Shown here piece by piece: positions 1 to 11,510 of a stretch of 64,000 bases of DNA (positions within the stretch are counted from its first letter, which is position 1; the number at the start of each line of letters is the position of its first letter). The notes beneath the pieces are model-generated. The model was given only the letters and a program-made list of their open reading frames with translations, did not search any database and was not told where the DNA came from. The translations under genes were made by a program, and so were the position numbers. Origin of the DNA: Hamiltosporidium tvaerminnensis (Eukaryota; Microsporidia; Dubosqiidae); the NCBI GenBank assembly GCA_022605425.2, contig JAKIMF020000013.1, forward strand, positions 372,001 through 436,000. The letters run 5' to 3'.

Positions 1-1200
1 TGCAAGAATTGCAAATTTTAAATACAATAATATATTAGAATGAAACATCCTTATTTAAAGATATATGCAATGATTTTGATTTTAAGAAGTCTAGGAATAT
101 GTATAGTCTCTGATGAAACTAATATTTCTAGATATGATTTAGTGCTTACAAATACCTTGGAATAATACAAGAAAACAGAGCGAAAGCAATACAAAAATAA
201 TATGAACAAGCAAATATAAACTAATATAAAGGGTTAAAAATCATTGGCTTATAAGATTAAATCAAAATTTTTTTTTGATTAATCAACATGTTATTTCGTT
301 AGCTAAATACCATATAAAAGCGTTTTAACTTGGAACGTCTGGCTTTTCAAAGTTAGATGATGAATTATACTAGTGAAAAACAAGATATATCTTCAGCTCA
401 GGGTGTGGAATAAGTTTTTATCATGCTAGAACAGAACCTGGAATAGGCCTAAAATTTTTAAATTATAAAGCGAACATAGGCTTCTAAAACTTTTGAACTG
501 TCTGTAAAATAACATGGAAATTTCAACAAGAATAGCAGCGATTCTAAAGAATGAGAACCGTAACAAAAATTGACATGTTAAGCAGAGACTTCTCAGAGGC
601 TAATATAGATGGGATGAAGAAAACAAAAAAATAGAAGAAGTGGGGATAGCATAATTATATAACACAATACAAAATGAAAACAGCATTCTAGCTTGTATAA
701 TGTTAGAAATGAATGAAGCTGTATGTGTTATTATCATAAAAAAAAGATTGAAGACAAATGTTTAAAGTCGAGCGCTTAAGAAAAATCTTTTGCCATACAT
801 GATAAATCTGCATTCCGATGAGCAGAAAAATGTGCGAAACTTTCATCAATATCTTGATACGGAAAATATATGGAAAAACAATATGAACTGGATCACAAAA
901 ACTTTAAAGGGCGGCATAATACGATCTCATAGTAATTACATTGATTTCTACCAAATAAATAGATGTAAGCCCAAAACCACATATTAACAGTCAATCTCAC
1001 AAGAAGGTCTTGAAAAAGAAAACCCAGAGTTGAAATTAGATATGAGACTTCTTGAAAGCATCAATAATAGACCCGATACTTATTTTAGTTTTGAGAAAAA
1101 AAATAGAATCGTGGTCATTAAATGAGATTCACACCTCGATATTTAGTTTAAATAGTTTAATCGGAAACACATGAGAGATAATCTATAAACTAAGTAATTG
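1..1200 (+). mobile_element. Decayed 3' part of an RLE-type non-LTR retrotransposon, cut by the window edge
   Basis: This stretch aligns by eye, base for base over long parts, with the minus-strand element at 52.3-55.9 kb. The matching parts are the segment behind the reverse transcriptase catalytic box (near 140-200), the segment encoding AINxHAISxxxYH (near 285-330), the block near 490-600, and the endonuclease block near 1050-1120 reading NNRPDTYFSFEKKNRIVVIK. There are many stops and small indels, so it is inactive. An in-frame stop at 326-328 sits at the same codon as a stop in the 52-55 kb copy. The 5' part lies outside the window. The 3' boundary near 1200 is approximate. Confidence 0.7.
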
Positions 1201-2218
1201 AGGTTTTTTCTATGTATATTATTTCAATAATCTCTTTTTGTGATTAATTGGGGAATTCTGCTACAAAATACGACAAATTGTGTGTTAAAAAAGCCTGAAA
1301 AGCTAACATATGTATAATATATAACCAGAAAAACTTTGGTGAACATTTTATATACAAAATAATACTTGGCTAAGATCAACTGCCAAATACCCATTCCTAT
1401 TTTATAAAATCAACAGACCAGGAATATTATGTTGAGCAAGTAAAAACAAAAAATATATTATACATTATTTAAAACCGGGCAACCAAATTGAGAAGATTGA
1501 CGATCAATATAAATCTAAGATTCAGAAGTACAGGATTAAATATTTCAAAGAGATGGAAATATTATTTTACCCCGAATTTCATCATCCTAAAGACTTAAAT
1601 ATTATATATATAATTCTTAATTCCGTAAAAGGTATTTCATTGCGGAATATAAATTTTATTTATAAAAAGTAAAATATAAAGACAAATTTAGGAATAAAAT
1701 TTCTATTTTATATCAGAAATACATTTATTCTACAAATATATAAGATAAACAAAGGCATTGAATAATTTTAAGATAAATTATTTAATTCTAATCTTTTTTT
1801 TAATATTTTTAATATTTTTAATATCTAATCAGACTCTTGATATCTTAATTTTTTACTAAATATATTTTGGGTGAGCAACCTGAAAACCTTAGTTTTAAAT
1901 ACACAATTTCGATAAATATTTCTAATTATTTAAAACTTTCAGAATATTTTTTCAAGTGAAAAAATAATACTTTATAATCAATATTTTCAGTGTAAAATAA
2001 ATTATTATTTATCAAAGTATTGATAAGATAGATAAAATATTTTTGGATTATTTTATGATTTTGACAGTGAAATTTCTGGTAATAAGTTGGAATTTTAAAC
2101 AATAAACAAGATAGTATTGTCCATTCTGTGATTTTTTACATTTTATATTGTCAAACTGAAATTAAAGAAAAGGATCTATTTACAAACCAAAAATATTAAA
2201 TAAAATAAAAATCATAGT
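1201..2218. other. Intergenic AT-rich DNA
   Basis: I see no open frame, RNA or repeat that can be supported. The first few hundred bases may still belong to the decayed retrotransposon before it, but I could not align them. Confidence 0.4.
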
Positions 2219-2647
2219 TTAATATTTTTCTGGTTTTTTCTTACAATGTTCGATAATTTCTACGAGTTTTAATGATGGAATATCAAATACTTCATCATCA
2301 TTTGTTATTTCTGATTCTATATTATCTTTAATTATTAATTCATCAGAATGTATTTTTACTTGTTTAGTTCCTTCTCGTTTTTTACTTAATTGCCTCTTAT
2401 TCTGGAACCAAACCTGGACCGATCTTTGTGGTATTCCTAAAAGTAATGCTATCTCACACCTTGTTTCTGTCGATGGAAAACTTGAAACCTCATATACGGA
2501 ATTTAATACGTCCTGTTGAAATTTATTCTTTTTAATCTTTTCTCCATAATACATTTTTCTTCTTTTCATATAACTAAACTTTAATAGACCAATAGCTGCA
2601 TCTATAATAAGTTCTTTTTTATCTTTATCTCCATCGTTAGAAATCAT
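2219..2647 (-). CDS. Homeodomain transcription factor
   Basis: A 142-residue protein that is mostly homeodomain. The domain spans about residues 33-92, and helix 3 reads VQVWFQNKRQ at about 77-86, with W80, F81, N83 and R85 at the invariant DNA-contacting positions. The sequence before it (FQQDVLNSVYEVSSFPST, then EIALLLGIPQ) fits helices 1 and 2. Microsporidia carry a small set of such short homeodomain proteins, and this fits by size and simplicity. A short acidic tail follows the domain (SEITNDDEVFDIPSL). The start is the first ATG in frame; no CCC motif precedes it. It stands alone, with decayed retroelement DNA upstream and tandem repeats downstream in the window. The family is sure; the exact paralogue is not assignable. 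Confidence 0.9.
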   Translation of the reverse strand: MISNDGDKDKKELIIDAAIGLLKFSYMKRRKMYYGEKIKKNKFQQDVLNSVYEVSSFPSTETRCEIALLLGIPQRSVQVWFQNKRQLSKKREGTKQVKIHSDELIIKDNIESEITNDDEVFDIPSLKLVEIIEHCKKKPEKY

Positions 2648-3776
2648 TATTCTAGATTCTTATCTTTATGGATCATTGGAATATAAATATATGTCAATAA
2701 ATTATTATTAAATTTAATATAATCCTGTTTAAAATGGTTATATCGATTGTAATTAAAACAAATATAACAATTTAAAATTAATTATAAAGTTGATCGAAAT
2801 AGAAATCAAGTCTGTCATATTTAATCAACTAAAGATGTATTTTCTATTAATACAATATAAATCAAATATTTAGATAACTCATAATAATATTGCGATGCAT
2901 AATATAGACAGAATGTAGTAATATTTATTAAAAAATGGAAATAATTAAAATACATGATTTGCAAATATGAATTAAAGCATTTATAGAAATATTTAATTTT
3001 TATTTACATTTTCTGTAAATTTACGAATCTATTTTTTATTTATATATTAGAAGTAAAAAATAAAGGTTTTTTATCAAGTTTTGATAGAAAAAACAGCAGT
3101 TTCAGATATATTATAATCTTTACAAAAACAAACCTTAGTGAAAAAATAATTTATATAAAATTCCTCTTATAAATTTATTTTTATACAAAACTACGCCCAA
3201 CTCTAGTGTCGACCTATTTTATATAAATTTATATTAAATCAAATATTTATTAATGATTGGTTTTGAAAAAAAAATTCTAGTCTAATGTTTTTTAAAAAAT
3301 AAAGTTTTTTTTATCAAATTATATAAAGTTGATTATTTTATAGTTTTGCGATATTAAAATAAACATTTTAAGTAAAATTTAAACATGTTTAGTCATGAAT
3401 TTTATTAAAGAGAGTATCATTTCAACTAAATTGTAAAAAAAAAAAAACAAAAGATAGATTTATTAAAAATACTTTCCAAATGAAATATCCTTCTTTTAAT
3501 CTTATGATATTCCTCACATTCCAATACCTTTTCTAAACTTTTATTATTATAATATAATATCCTTCTTTTAATCTTATGATTTGAATACCCTTTTTTGATT
3601 AAAATATAATATTTTTCTTTTACTCATTCATACTATTTAATATAAATTAGTCACTGTACTTTTTCTAATGCTTTCTCACTAAAAAAAAATAAGAAATTTA
3701 ACAAAATATTTTTGTTAGTATTTATTTGGTTTTCAATCCATTACTTTCTTTAAATGGAAATATAGTGATTGAGAAT
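2648..3776. other. Intergenic AT-rich DNA with a small direct repeat
   Basis: No gene is visible. Near 3485-3580 the string ATATCCTTCTTTTAATCTTA occurs twice, about 70 bases apart, suggesting a local duplication. The region is the 5' flank of the minus-strand homeodomain gene. Confidence 0.4.
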
Positions 3777-4118
3777 AATTATTTCTAATTATGAATTATT
3801 ATCAAGATTATAAATACTAAATAATTTTATAATATTTAAATAATTATTTCTAATTATGAATTATTATCAAGATTATAAATACTAAATAATTTTATAATAT
3901 TTAAATAATTATTTCTAATTATGAATTATTATCAAGATTATAAATACTAAATAATTTTATAATATTTAAATAATTATTTCTAATTATGAATTATTATCAA
4001 GATTATAAATACTAAATAATTTTATAATATTTAAATAATTATTTCTAATTATGAATTATTATCAAGATTATAAATACTAAATAATTTTATAATATTTAAA
4101 TAATTATTTCTAATTATA
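3777..4118. repeat. Tandem repeat, 65-bp unit, about 5.2 copies
   Basis: Five consecutive units start at 3777, 3842, 3907, 3972 and 4037, with a partial sixth to about 4118. Each begins AATTATTTCTAATTATGAAT and includes TTATCAAGATTATAAATACT. The units look identical to one another, so the array is young or kept uniform. The unit is almost pure A+T and contains the short inverted motif AATAATTATT. It encodes nothing. The units are contiguous with no unique spacers, so it is not a CRISPR array. Confidence 0.95.
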
Positions 4119-6174
4119 TTTCTGTATGAAAATCAATGAAAGTAAATTTGTTTAAAATTCTTAATTAAAAGTTTCAAAGAATTTTTAAAATTCATGTCCA
4201 GATAAGAAAATTATTTTTTTAAATTTTTTTGAATTACAAAAAAATGTGCTGATGATACATTACTATTTACTTACAATCATAGAACAGTTAGAAAATAACC
4301 AGATCAAATTTTTAAGGAACCAGCATATTATAATAATATAAGATGATCTTTAATTTTTTTTAGATGATAATAAAAAGCTCTAAACGAATATTAAATCTAG
4401 TTTAATATTTTAATAGTTTAATCAGAATGGTATAAATGATGTAAAGGTTATATTTTTATATTATATATTTTCAAAAGATAATATTTATTGTATTTTATGG
4501 AATATTTTTGAATATGATTTTTTATAATGAAAAAAAATTTGCACTTTTTTTTTCGTTGTAGAGAAATAATATTCTATCTTTATGAAACTATGTATTTGAT
4601 AAATAAAAATATTGAACTTAATTTAAATAAAATACTAATGGCATCAAGCCATACAATTATAAATTACTATATCATTCATAGAATCTTTTTTATATTTTTG
4701 CTATCAGAAGTATACTTAAATTTAATAATGTTTCTTGATATTTAAAAAGTTTATTTTTCTTTTTTTTTTATTTTGGTGTTTTGATTTAAAAACTGGAAAA
4801 ATTTTATTTTAACATGCATTTTAAGAACAATTTCTACATATTTAGTCATTTTTGAAATTATTTTGTGTTAGAAAAGTATTTTTTTGATCAAAATAGTATA
4901 TTTAAGAATTTTATGACATAAATATATTGCTATTTAAAAAATAATAATATTTCTGTCCTATAAATTTCTAATCTGTTTTAAAATTTTTCATTATTTTTTT
5001 TCTTGTTCTCGTTCATCACTCGAAAAAAAACCGTTATATTTTTTGTTTGAGATAAATGCCTTTATTGTTTGTATTTATCTGTTTAATACTGGCCGCTTTT
5101 CCTCTTTTGCTCGAACCTAAGACTGGTAATAAAACACTCAAATCTCGAAAGAAGATAGCCTCGGTATTTTGAATGATATTTAATTTTTCGTAACATACAA
5201 TTCTATATTTGTTAAAGATTAAAAATAAAATTCTAAATAAAAACAATTAGTTCAATATCAATGTTTATTTAGGCTGATGATAATTTGAAAGAAGTTTACT
5301 TTTTTTTGGAATTTAAAAATTTGAAGCGATATCTGGTTGATTCTTACGTATATCGAGTTATAATTTCGATTTTTGCATTTAATTTTACATCTAAAAATAT
5401 CCTTTGACTTTTCAGTAGATCCAAATTTAATTCTGAGAATAATCGAAGTAATATATTTGAACTAGCAATTAATTTCAGTTGAAAAGAACTTAATTTTTTC
5501 AAAAAAAAAAACAAATTAGAATATCTTCTTTAAATTCATGAGCTAGACTATAATTTCTTACTATTCTCATTCGCGCTTCTATATATTTACGAAGATTGTT
5601 TCTCGTAGATTTTTTTAGGCTTTGATATATACATTTTTAGGTGTATTTATATATTTCTCAATAAAATACCAGGATCTTTTTTAATTGGCACATTTTCCTC
5701 TTCTGTTTTAATCACTCAGTTTTTTAAAGCTTTGGCTCGGTTTTAGGCTTATTCTGTTCAATTTACCACCCTTTTTCATCCCATTATATTTTCTTTCGAA
5801 AAAGTTTATTTTTGTGAAACGTTGTATTAGCAGCTGCAATATTAGGTAATTTATTCGTTGAATTCTCTCCCAGTTATTTTTATTAAAAAATATTGTAATT
5901 TAATCCAGTTTAATTATCATATTGTTCTAAACAATCGTTTTATGGAATTATTACTCGAAATATAAAAATAAATAAATCAGTAAAGACCGTTGAAAATTGA
6001 AACCAATATAGAATGGTTTATGTATCAATAAAAAAAAAAGCTTAAAAAGAAATTCTAAAAATGCCATTAAATTAAATTTTACTTTAAAAAGTTTTAAAAT
6101 ATATTTATACATGCTTTTCAATTTACATATTAAAATCTAGAAACGATTTTTACAATGTTTATTTCAAATATTCC
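4119..6174. other. AT-rich DNA, possibly decayed coding sequence on the minus strand
   Basis: No intact gene. Minus-strand reading between about 5850 and 5000 gives several stretches of 30-70 residues in shifting frames (for example LLPVLGSSKRGKAASIKQIN near 5080-5140), which resembles an old decayed gene. I cannot assign it. It may be the remainder of the older element into which the transposon at 6364-7549 inserted. Confidence 0.25.
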
Positions 6175-6355
6175 CTTGAGGCAATTAAAGTTTTATTATA
6201 TTTCATGTTCAGTTATACTCACTATTATTGATGGCGTAATATTTATGAAAAATTAAACAAGTCATATTGGTAATCCAAACAGATTATTAATGTCTTGCGT
6301 TTTTTTTGACAATTAAACATTTCGAGGTGAGTCGTTGGAGCGTTTTCGTGACATT
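6175..6355 (-). repeat. Dispersed repeat, copy 1 (related to 8860-9025)
   Basis: This segment and the one at about 8860-9025 share an ordered series of blocks: GGCAATTAAAGTTTTATT/CCAATTAGCGTTTTCATT, then TTTCATGTT, GTAATCCAAACA, TGTCTTGC, CAATTAAACATTTCGAG and CATTAC. Read on the minus strand both contain WITN followed about 30 codons later by a K-x-stop-L-x-Q-x-N-I pattern. That could be the remains of a reverse transcriptase motif of the G-L-P-Q-G type. The repeat relationship is seen directly; the reverse transcriptase reading is a guess. Confidence 0.55.
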
Positions 6356-6363
6356 ACAGAATT

Positions 6364-7549
6364 GGGTTGGACTTTCGATGAAAGCCAGAAGGAAAAAAGC
6401 TTTTCGTAGGTAATTTTTTATATTTTTAACGCTTTTTTCTAATTTTAAATAAAAACAATTAAAATATTCCAAAATATATACGACTTTAATAAATATCTAA
6501 ATGACCCATTAAAGTTTTCTAGCTTAAAAGATATTAAATTTTCTATTCAGCTCTTAGTTGTTTATGGCGAAATGCTATTTATCAAAATCTATAAAATGCA
6601 AATAAAACGACAGTGACTTAGAAGAGCATTTTTAATCAGAAAAACCCGATTTACTTTAGACTTATTCAGAATGTAATAGAATTTTAAACGGCCTTATTCT
6701 TTTCCTAGGAAGGATTCGTTTCCGCTGTACCTTTTTTGATAAGAAATATACCCAATATTGCTTCAGTACATTTGAAAGCCTCGAAATTAGAATTTATGGT
6801 GTAATTTATATCAAGTAACGATTCACATTTGAAATGCCATATGATACTATCAGAGCAATGCATTTTTTTTCAGATGCAACTATAGCAGACTTCATTAAAG
6901 ACTTGAGATTACAAATACAGACAATTACTTCTATTCTTTTACAAAATTGTCGGACTGAGAAATAATTGAAATAAACGAAACAGTTACTGACAAAAGAAAG
7001 TATAATAGAGGTCGTCTTACGGATCACAATGAGATTTGGTCTATTTCGAGAACGAAAAAGAGGTTATATATGCAAATTATTCCAATAGAACTTTATGTGT
7101 TCAAAAAATGCTGTATATAATTCTATCTCTCAAAGAAGTAAAATATACTCAAATACACATCATTCATACTATCAATGGTTAAAGAGAATCAATATTTTTA
7201 TTGTGATTGTGTGAACCAATTAACAAATTTTGTATTAGAATTAAGTAGTCATACAACTTAATTTAAAATTTAGTGTCAGGATTTAAAAGGTTTAAAAGAA
7301 AAAATATTTTAGCAAAAGACTTAAGTGGAATGATTACATTTAAGAATATATTTTTAAAAACTATTGTCGATTTAAGCACAAAGGACACTGTATTTTAAAT
7401 TATTGGCACTTCTTATTAGATAAAGTGGATATAATTTTAGAACATTTTATTAACTAAATATTAAATTGATAGAAAAGAGGTAAAAAGAAAAAAATTTTAA
7501 ACCCCAAAATATTTTCATTCTCCTCGGGCCTTCATCGAAAGTCCAACCC
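6364..7549 (+). mobile_element. Merlin-like (ISXO2-type) DNA transposon relic
   Basis: The element is bounded by 23-bp inverted repeats. The left end (6364-6386) starts GGGTTGGACTTTCGATGAA and the right end (7527-7549) is its reverse complement with one mismatch. Total length is 1186 bp. Ends beginning with GG and a length near 1.2 kb fit the Merlin/IS1016 superfamily. The flanks AGAATT and TGAATT differ by one base, but this superfamily usually makes 8-9 bp duplications, so no clear target duplication is seen. The inside carries a broken ISXO2-type transposase. The insertion interrupts older decayed sequence. Confidence 0.8.
6690..7300 (+). pseudogene. ISXO2-like transposase, frameshifted
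   Basis: Three segments in different frames fit the ISXO2-like transposase domain in order. The first is YDTIRAMHFFSDATIADFIK near 6838-6900. The second is IEINETVTDKRKYNRGRL near 6966-7020, matching the family signature (hhEhDEtxhxKRKYNRGR). The third is VNQLTNFVLELSSHTT near 7212-7260, matching the family pattern VNHSKNFV...HT. The first acidic catalytic residue (D in EIDET) reads N here. Stops and frameshifts separate the blocks, so no functional enzyme is made. Confidence 0.75.
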
Positions 7550-8059
7550 TGAATTATATGATAACCTAGCTGTTAAGCTGTAGAAACGAACTTAATTTTA
7601 CATTCAACAAAAAAATATAACTGCATTATATTATCTTCTTAAACATCATAAGCTTATTCATGGATGTTTGGTATATTATTCAGGTTTTTATATTCTCTTA
7701 TAATATGTTTAATTGTATATATTTTAAGTCTTTCATATCCGCATTTTTAGCCGCTTTTGGGCAATTTAATGTTAAAAGTTCGGAATTTATTTTACTTATC
7801 AAGTTTTTTTCTTTCTCTTTATTTTGGATTTATAGTAGTTTTAGTAATTATTCTTTTTAGCTCAATTAAGATCATCATCTATTTCTATCAATTTTGCTTG
7901 CTTTTTTGTTGGCATTTATTTGTGTGAAGAGTTTTCTTTGTTCGTAAAAACAGTTTTTTGCGCAGCTTAGTATATTAGGGAAGGGAATAATTCACAAACT
8001 TCTTAGTATCTTTATATGAATTTCTTTACTTCATACAGTTGAATACAAATTACCTAGGA
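7550..8059. other. Decayed sequence flanking the DNA transposon
   Basis: The minus strand gives broken reading frames of lysine- and asparagine-rich sequence. These loosely resemble the region between the N-terminus and the catalytic core of a non-LTR retrotransposon protein. I cannot align it with confidence. No intact gene is present. Confidence 0.25.
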
Positions 8060-8565
8060 ACTATGAATTCCTAGCCCATGACTCGAGTCTTATTTAAAAG
8101 CTTAGTGTTGAGATGATTTCCTATGTAATGGCTTGGAACGCTATTGTGACAAAATACCATAATTCATACCTTAAAAGACTGCAAATACCTATAACTTTAG
8201 AGGTATACATTCAGTAAAAGATACATAAGAAAACAGTCGAAACAATTTTTTTTGATCGACGAGGAGGACCTGAATCCAGACCAAGTGCCGAATAAAGCTG
8301 AGAAAGTGTGTCAGTAGGTGTTTGAAGAGCGCCAAAGTATACGAGGAACCAACATACCTTTAAAAAAATGGATTTACAAGGAAGATGGTGTTAACTATAT
8401 TCAAACAAAAAATAATACATCTCTAATTTTAGATAGAGAACCGACGATAATTATAAATGAAAAGTCCAATATGAGGAAGAAAAGATGGTGGTACAAGAGG
8501 TATAAGAAAATGCATAAAAGTGTGAAACAAACATTTCAACCTTAAACTTTATTAATTGATTTTTT
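8060..8565 (+). mobile_element. 3' fragment of the RLE-type non-LTR retrotransposon
   Basis: Nucleotides align with the fragment at 12.88-13.4 kb and with the 3' end of the minus-strand element at 52.3-52.8 kb. Shared strings include GTGTTGAGAT, TGTGACAAAATACCATAA, CTTAAAAGACTGCAAATACC and ACATACATTCAGT-like sequence. It encodes the C-terminal tail behind the endonuclease domain. It is 5'-truncated, as target-primed reverse transcription often leaves, and is broken by stops and indels. The open frame at 8318-8545 is only a stretch of this tail. Confidence 0.75.
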
Positions 8566-8859
8566 ATATTTAATCGGGTATTAAATTCTAAGGAGTATTC
8601 AAGCAATAGCTTCTTTATGTATTTGTTATTAAAGGTATAAAAAAATTACACATAGGAAAGGCAAAAAAACATCAAAATTATCATACAATTTTTTATGTAA
8701 CTATGAAAATTCTTAGAAAAAAAATCTGAAAAAATTGATTCAAATTTTTTTAAAAATGAAAAATTAGGAAAATCATAAATAACTTATATACCGTTATTCT
8801 TGCTACATTCTACAATCTTAAAAAATGTTTGACAATAAATACTGCGAATATTTTTTTGA

Positions 8860-9025
8860 GCCAATTAGCGTTTTCATTTATTTCATGTTTTATTTTCCAC
8901 ACTATTTTTTCTGTGTAGGATTTTGACAAATTAAATTTTTATGTTCGTAATCCAAACACATGATTGGTGTCTTGCATATTTTTAACCAATTAAACATTTC
9001 GAGGGAGTCATCTTCATCACATTAC
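8860..9025 (-). repeat. Dispersed repeat, copy 2 (related to 6175-6355)
   Basis: Partner of the segment at 6175-6355. It shares GTAATCCAAACA, TTGGTGTCTTGC-like sequence and AATTAAACATTTCGAG in the same order and spacing. On the minus strand WITN and a K-R-stop-L-A-Q-K-N-I string recur at the same places as in copy 1. The boundaries are approximate. Confidence 0.55.
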
Positions 9026-9577
9026 TTTATTGTAAAATAATAATTCTAAGAGATATTTGGTGTTAGTATAGCTTCGAATAGTAATTTTTAATTCCAGTAA
9101 TGCGTATTTTTGATTAGATTTCGTCAAAAAATCAATAATTATAGCTAACAAAATTTTTCAAAGCTTATGTTACATTTTGAGTCTGCACATCAAATATACA
9201 TTTTTTTTAAATTGATCAAAATATATATTTCTACAATTTTAACATATATATCCTCAGTATAAAAAACTGTGGCAAAACAAATAAAAATGTATTTTTTTGG
9301 CATTGAAATTTTGAATTATCTTTATCATATTACTGATATAAATATATTTTGAAAATCCAAAACTTTATCTCTGTAGAATGTAATATTATTTTTGTGAGTA
9401 TTATATGTGCTATGTAAATCGATTAACGATGTTTTTTTTCGTTGACTTATACAATAAATTCTATTAATGAAATTATAACTGTATACATAAAAAGTAAAAT
9501 TCTTTCTTCCAAAAAAGGAGATTTGGGCAAAAAAAGTAATTTAGAAATATTCAAATAGTAAAGAATCAAATTACCCA
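9026..9577. other. Intergenic AT-rich DNA
   Basis: Upstream flank of the ABC transporter pseudogene. I see no gene, RNA or clear repeat. Confidence 0.4.
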
Positions 9578-11510
9578 TGGATATTGAATGGAATGCCCTT
9601 TCACTGAAAAGAAAAAAACAATATTACCTTTTAAAAATGAAATTGTAGATATTATATTAGATTCAAATGGGTATGCATATAAGAACTAAATTACTGCTGT
9701 GATATCATATGACGATGAGGAAATTCAATCGTTTATGGCACTTTTAGCTGGTGAAATTGAGAATAACGAATGGACGAAAGGTATTATAAAAGCCGATGGT
9801 ACATATAGAGAAGATAACGATTGGATTAAAAATTATATATTTTGTAAAAACACCAATGTATTCTTGCCATATATAACTGTAAATGATGCAATTAGATTTT
9901 GTTTTTTGTTTAAAGATAATTATATTTCTTCGCTCGAGGAAATTGAAGAAACTTTGAAGCTGTTCAAACTTTTCAGAATTCGGAATAATAAAATCGAACA
10001 ATTAAGTGAATCAGAAACGAATAGACTTTTTCTTGCTATAATTTACATTTTATAACAAAAAGTGGTTTTTATCAGCAATGTTTTTAAAAGCTCATTGACA
10101 AATAAGAGAAGCAGAAATCTATTTTGTAAAATATTAAGGCAAGTTTCGAGCACAAAAACAGTATTTTTAGGTCTAAATAAGTTCCATAGAGAAATATATA
10201 GCATAATTGACTCAATTGTGATTCTTAATAAAGGTAGAACAGTATTTTCTGGGACCAAAAAGAGTTATATAGAATTTTTAAAAAAATATAATATTGAATT
10301 ATCGGGAAAAAAATTTCGTAATCTAGAATTCTTAAGTCAACTATCAATACAAAAGGGTGAAAAATCAAATATTGATTCTACAGAGTCTATTTTCGAAATC
10401 CAAAACAACAATTTAATTGATAATATGGCGGAATATACGAAAAGCCAATTTAAAAATACTGATTCGATTAATTGGAAACAAAAAAGTGAATCGGTTTATG
10501 ATTTTTCATTTAATATACATCAAATTTATAATTTATTGAAAGAATTCAAGAATAATTTTTTTAAAATGGGATATTTCGCTGGAAAAACATACATAGTTTT
10601 CTTTTCCATTTTATTTTGTTTGATTTATTTTAGAGGTACAATTTTTCCTATAATAAATGAAACAGTGCGACATAATATTGATGTTATAAAAATTCTAGAA
10701 CTAAGTAATGTCTTCGAGGATCCTATAAAAAAATCTTACAACCCACTGATAAATCATTATTATGAATTGATTGTTGAAATATCATGGAATGCTATAGTAT
10801 ATACCATTCTTTGTTGTATATTTCAGTTCATTGTATTCTCTGATTATATTTAGATTTTATTTGAACATTTACACTCAAATGAAGATATAAAAAATGGATT
10901 ATATTCAATAGAAAGTTTATTTTTTGCAGGCAGTATTTTCTATTTACTTACATATTTTCTTATGTTTTTATTTTTATCATATTATTTATTTAGATTATAT
11001 CGATTTGGGATGTGGTTTGAAACTATTTTGTTTTTATTACCCGCTCCGATTTCATATTTTAGTTTTTATATATTTATATTTTTATTGATCATATTTTGTG
11101 TAAAAATTCTCAGTGGGTTGTTTACAGGTATCTGTATTGGTCTATTTATATCGATAGTTGTTTTATTTGGACAATTTTCCTCGGTTTTTTATCATTCCGA
11201 AACAGGAATTAAAGAATTTTTTAGAACCATAGCATATTATTTTCTACAGGTGGTGCCCCCATATCATTTATACATGAATTTCTTAAAATCGTTGATTTAC
11301 TACAAATGGAAGGGTGAATATCATACTGTGATTAAAAAAACCATTTTTACTTTTTTTGATCCCAAAATTTATAAAAATATCAAAAACTACAATGCTATTG
11401 GTGATATAGGATTTTGGTATGGGCTTTTAAATTTGTTATTGTTAATTATAGTTATATGGTTGCAAATGCGCTTTTACTTAGTTTCTTATATAAAAGAAAC
11501 ATCAGATTGA
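9578..11510 (+). pseudogene. ABCG-type (White/PDR half-size) ABC transporter pseudogene
   Basis: Reading on the plus strand gives one ABCG half-transporter: an ATPase domain followed by membrane segments. It opens at ATG 9578 (MDIEWNALSLKRKK), then shifts frame in an A-run near 9608-9620. From there it continues in one frame to 11510, interrupted by TAA at 9687-9689, TAA at 10053-10055 and TAG at 10851-10853. Family landmarks are ITAV...LLAG (end of the Walker A region), LPYITVNDAIRF, a degenerate signature region (QLSESETNRLFLAII), and LGLNKFHREIYSIID followed by IVILNKGRTVFSG. The membrane part starts near 10570 and ends with a run of hydrophobic helices. The Walker A glycines and lysine are absent between ITAV and LLAG, so the copy may have lost ATP binding before or while it decayed. 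Confidence 0.8.

Noticed and set aside
4527-4745. 72-codon open frame
   Set aside because: Low-complexity Ile/Phe/Asn/Leu composition as expected from random AT-rich DNA.
10062-10853. Separate 263-residue protein starting at GTG 10062
   Set aside because: It is the middle part of the ABCG pseudogene, in the same frame as the parts on both sides and separated from them only by stop codons.
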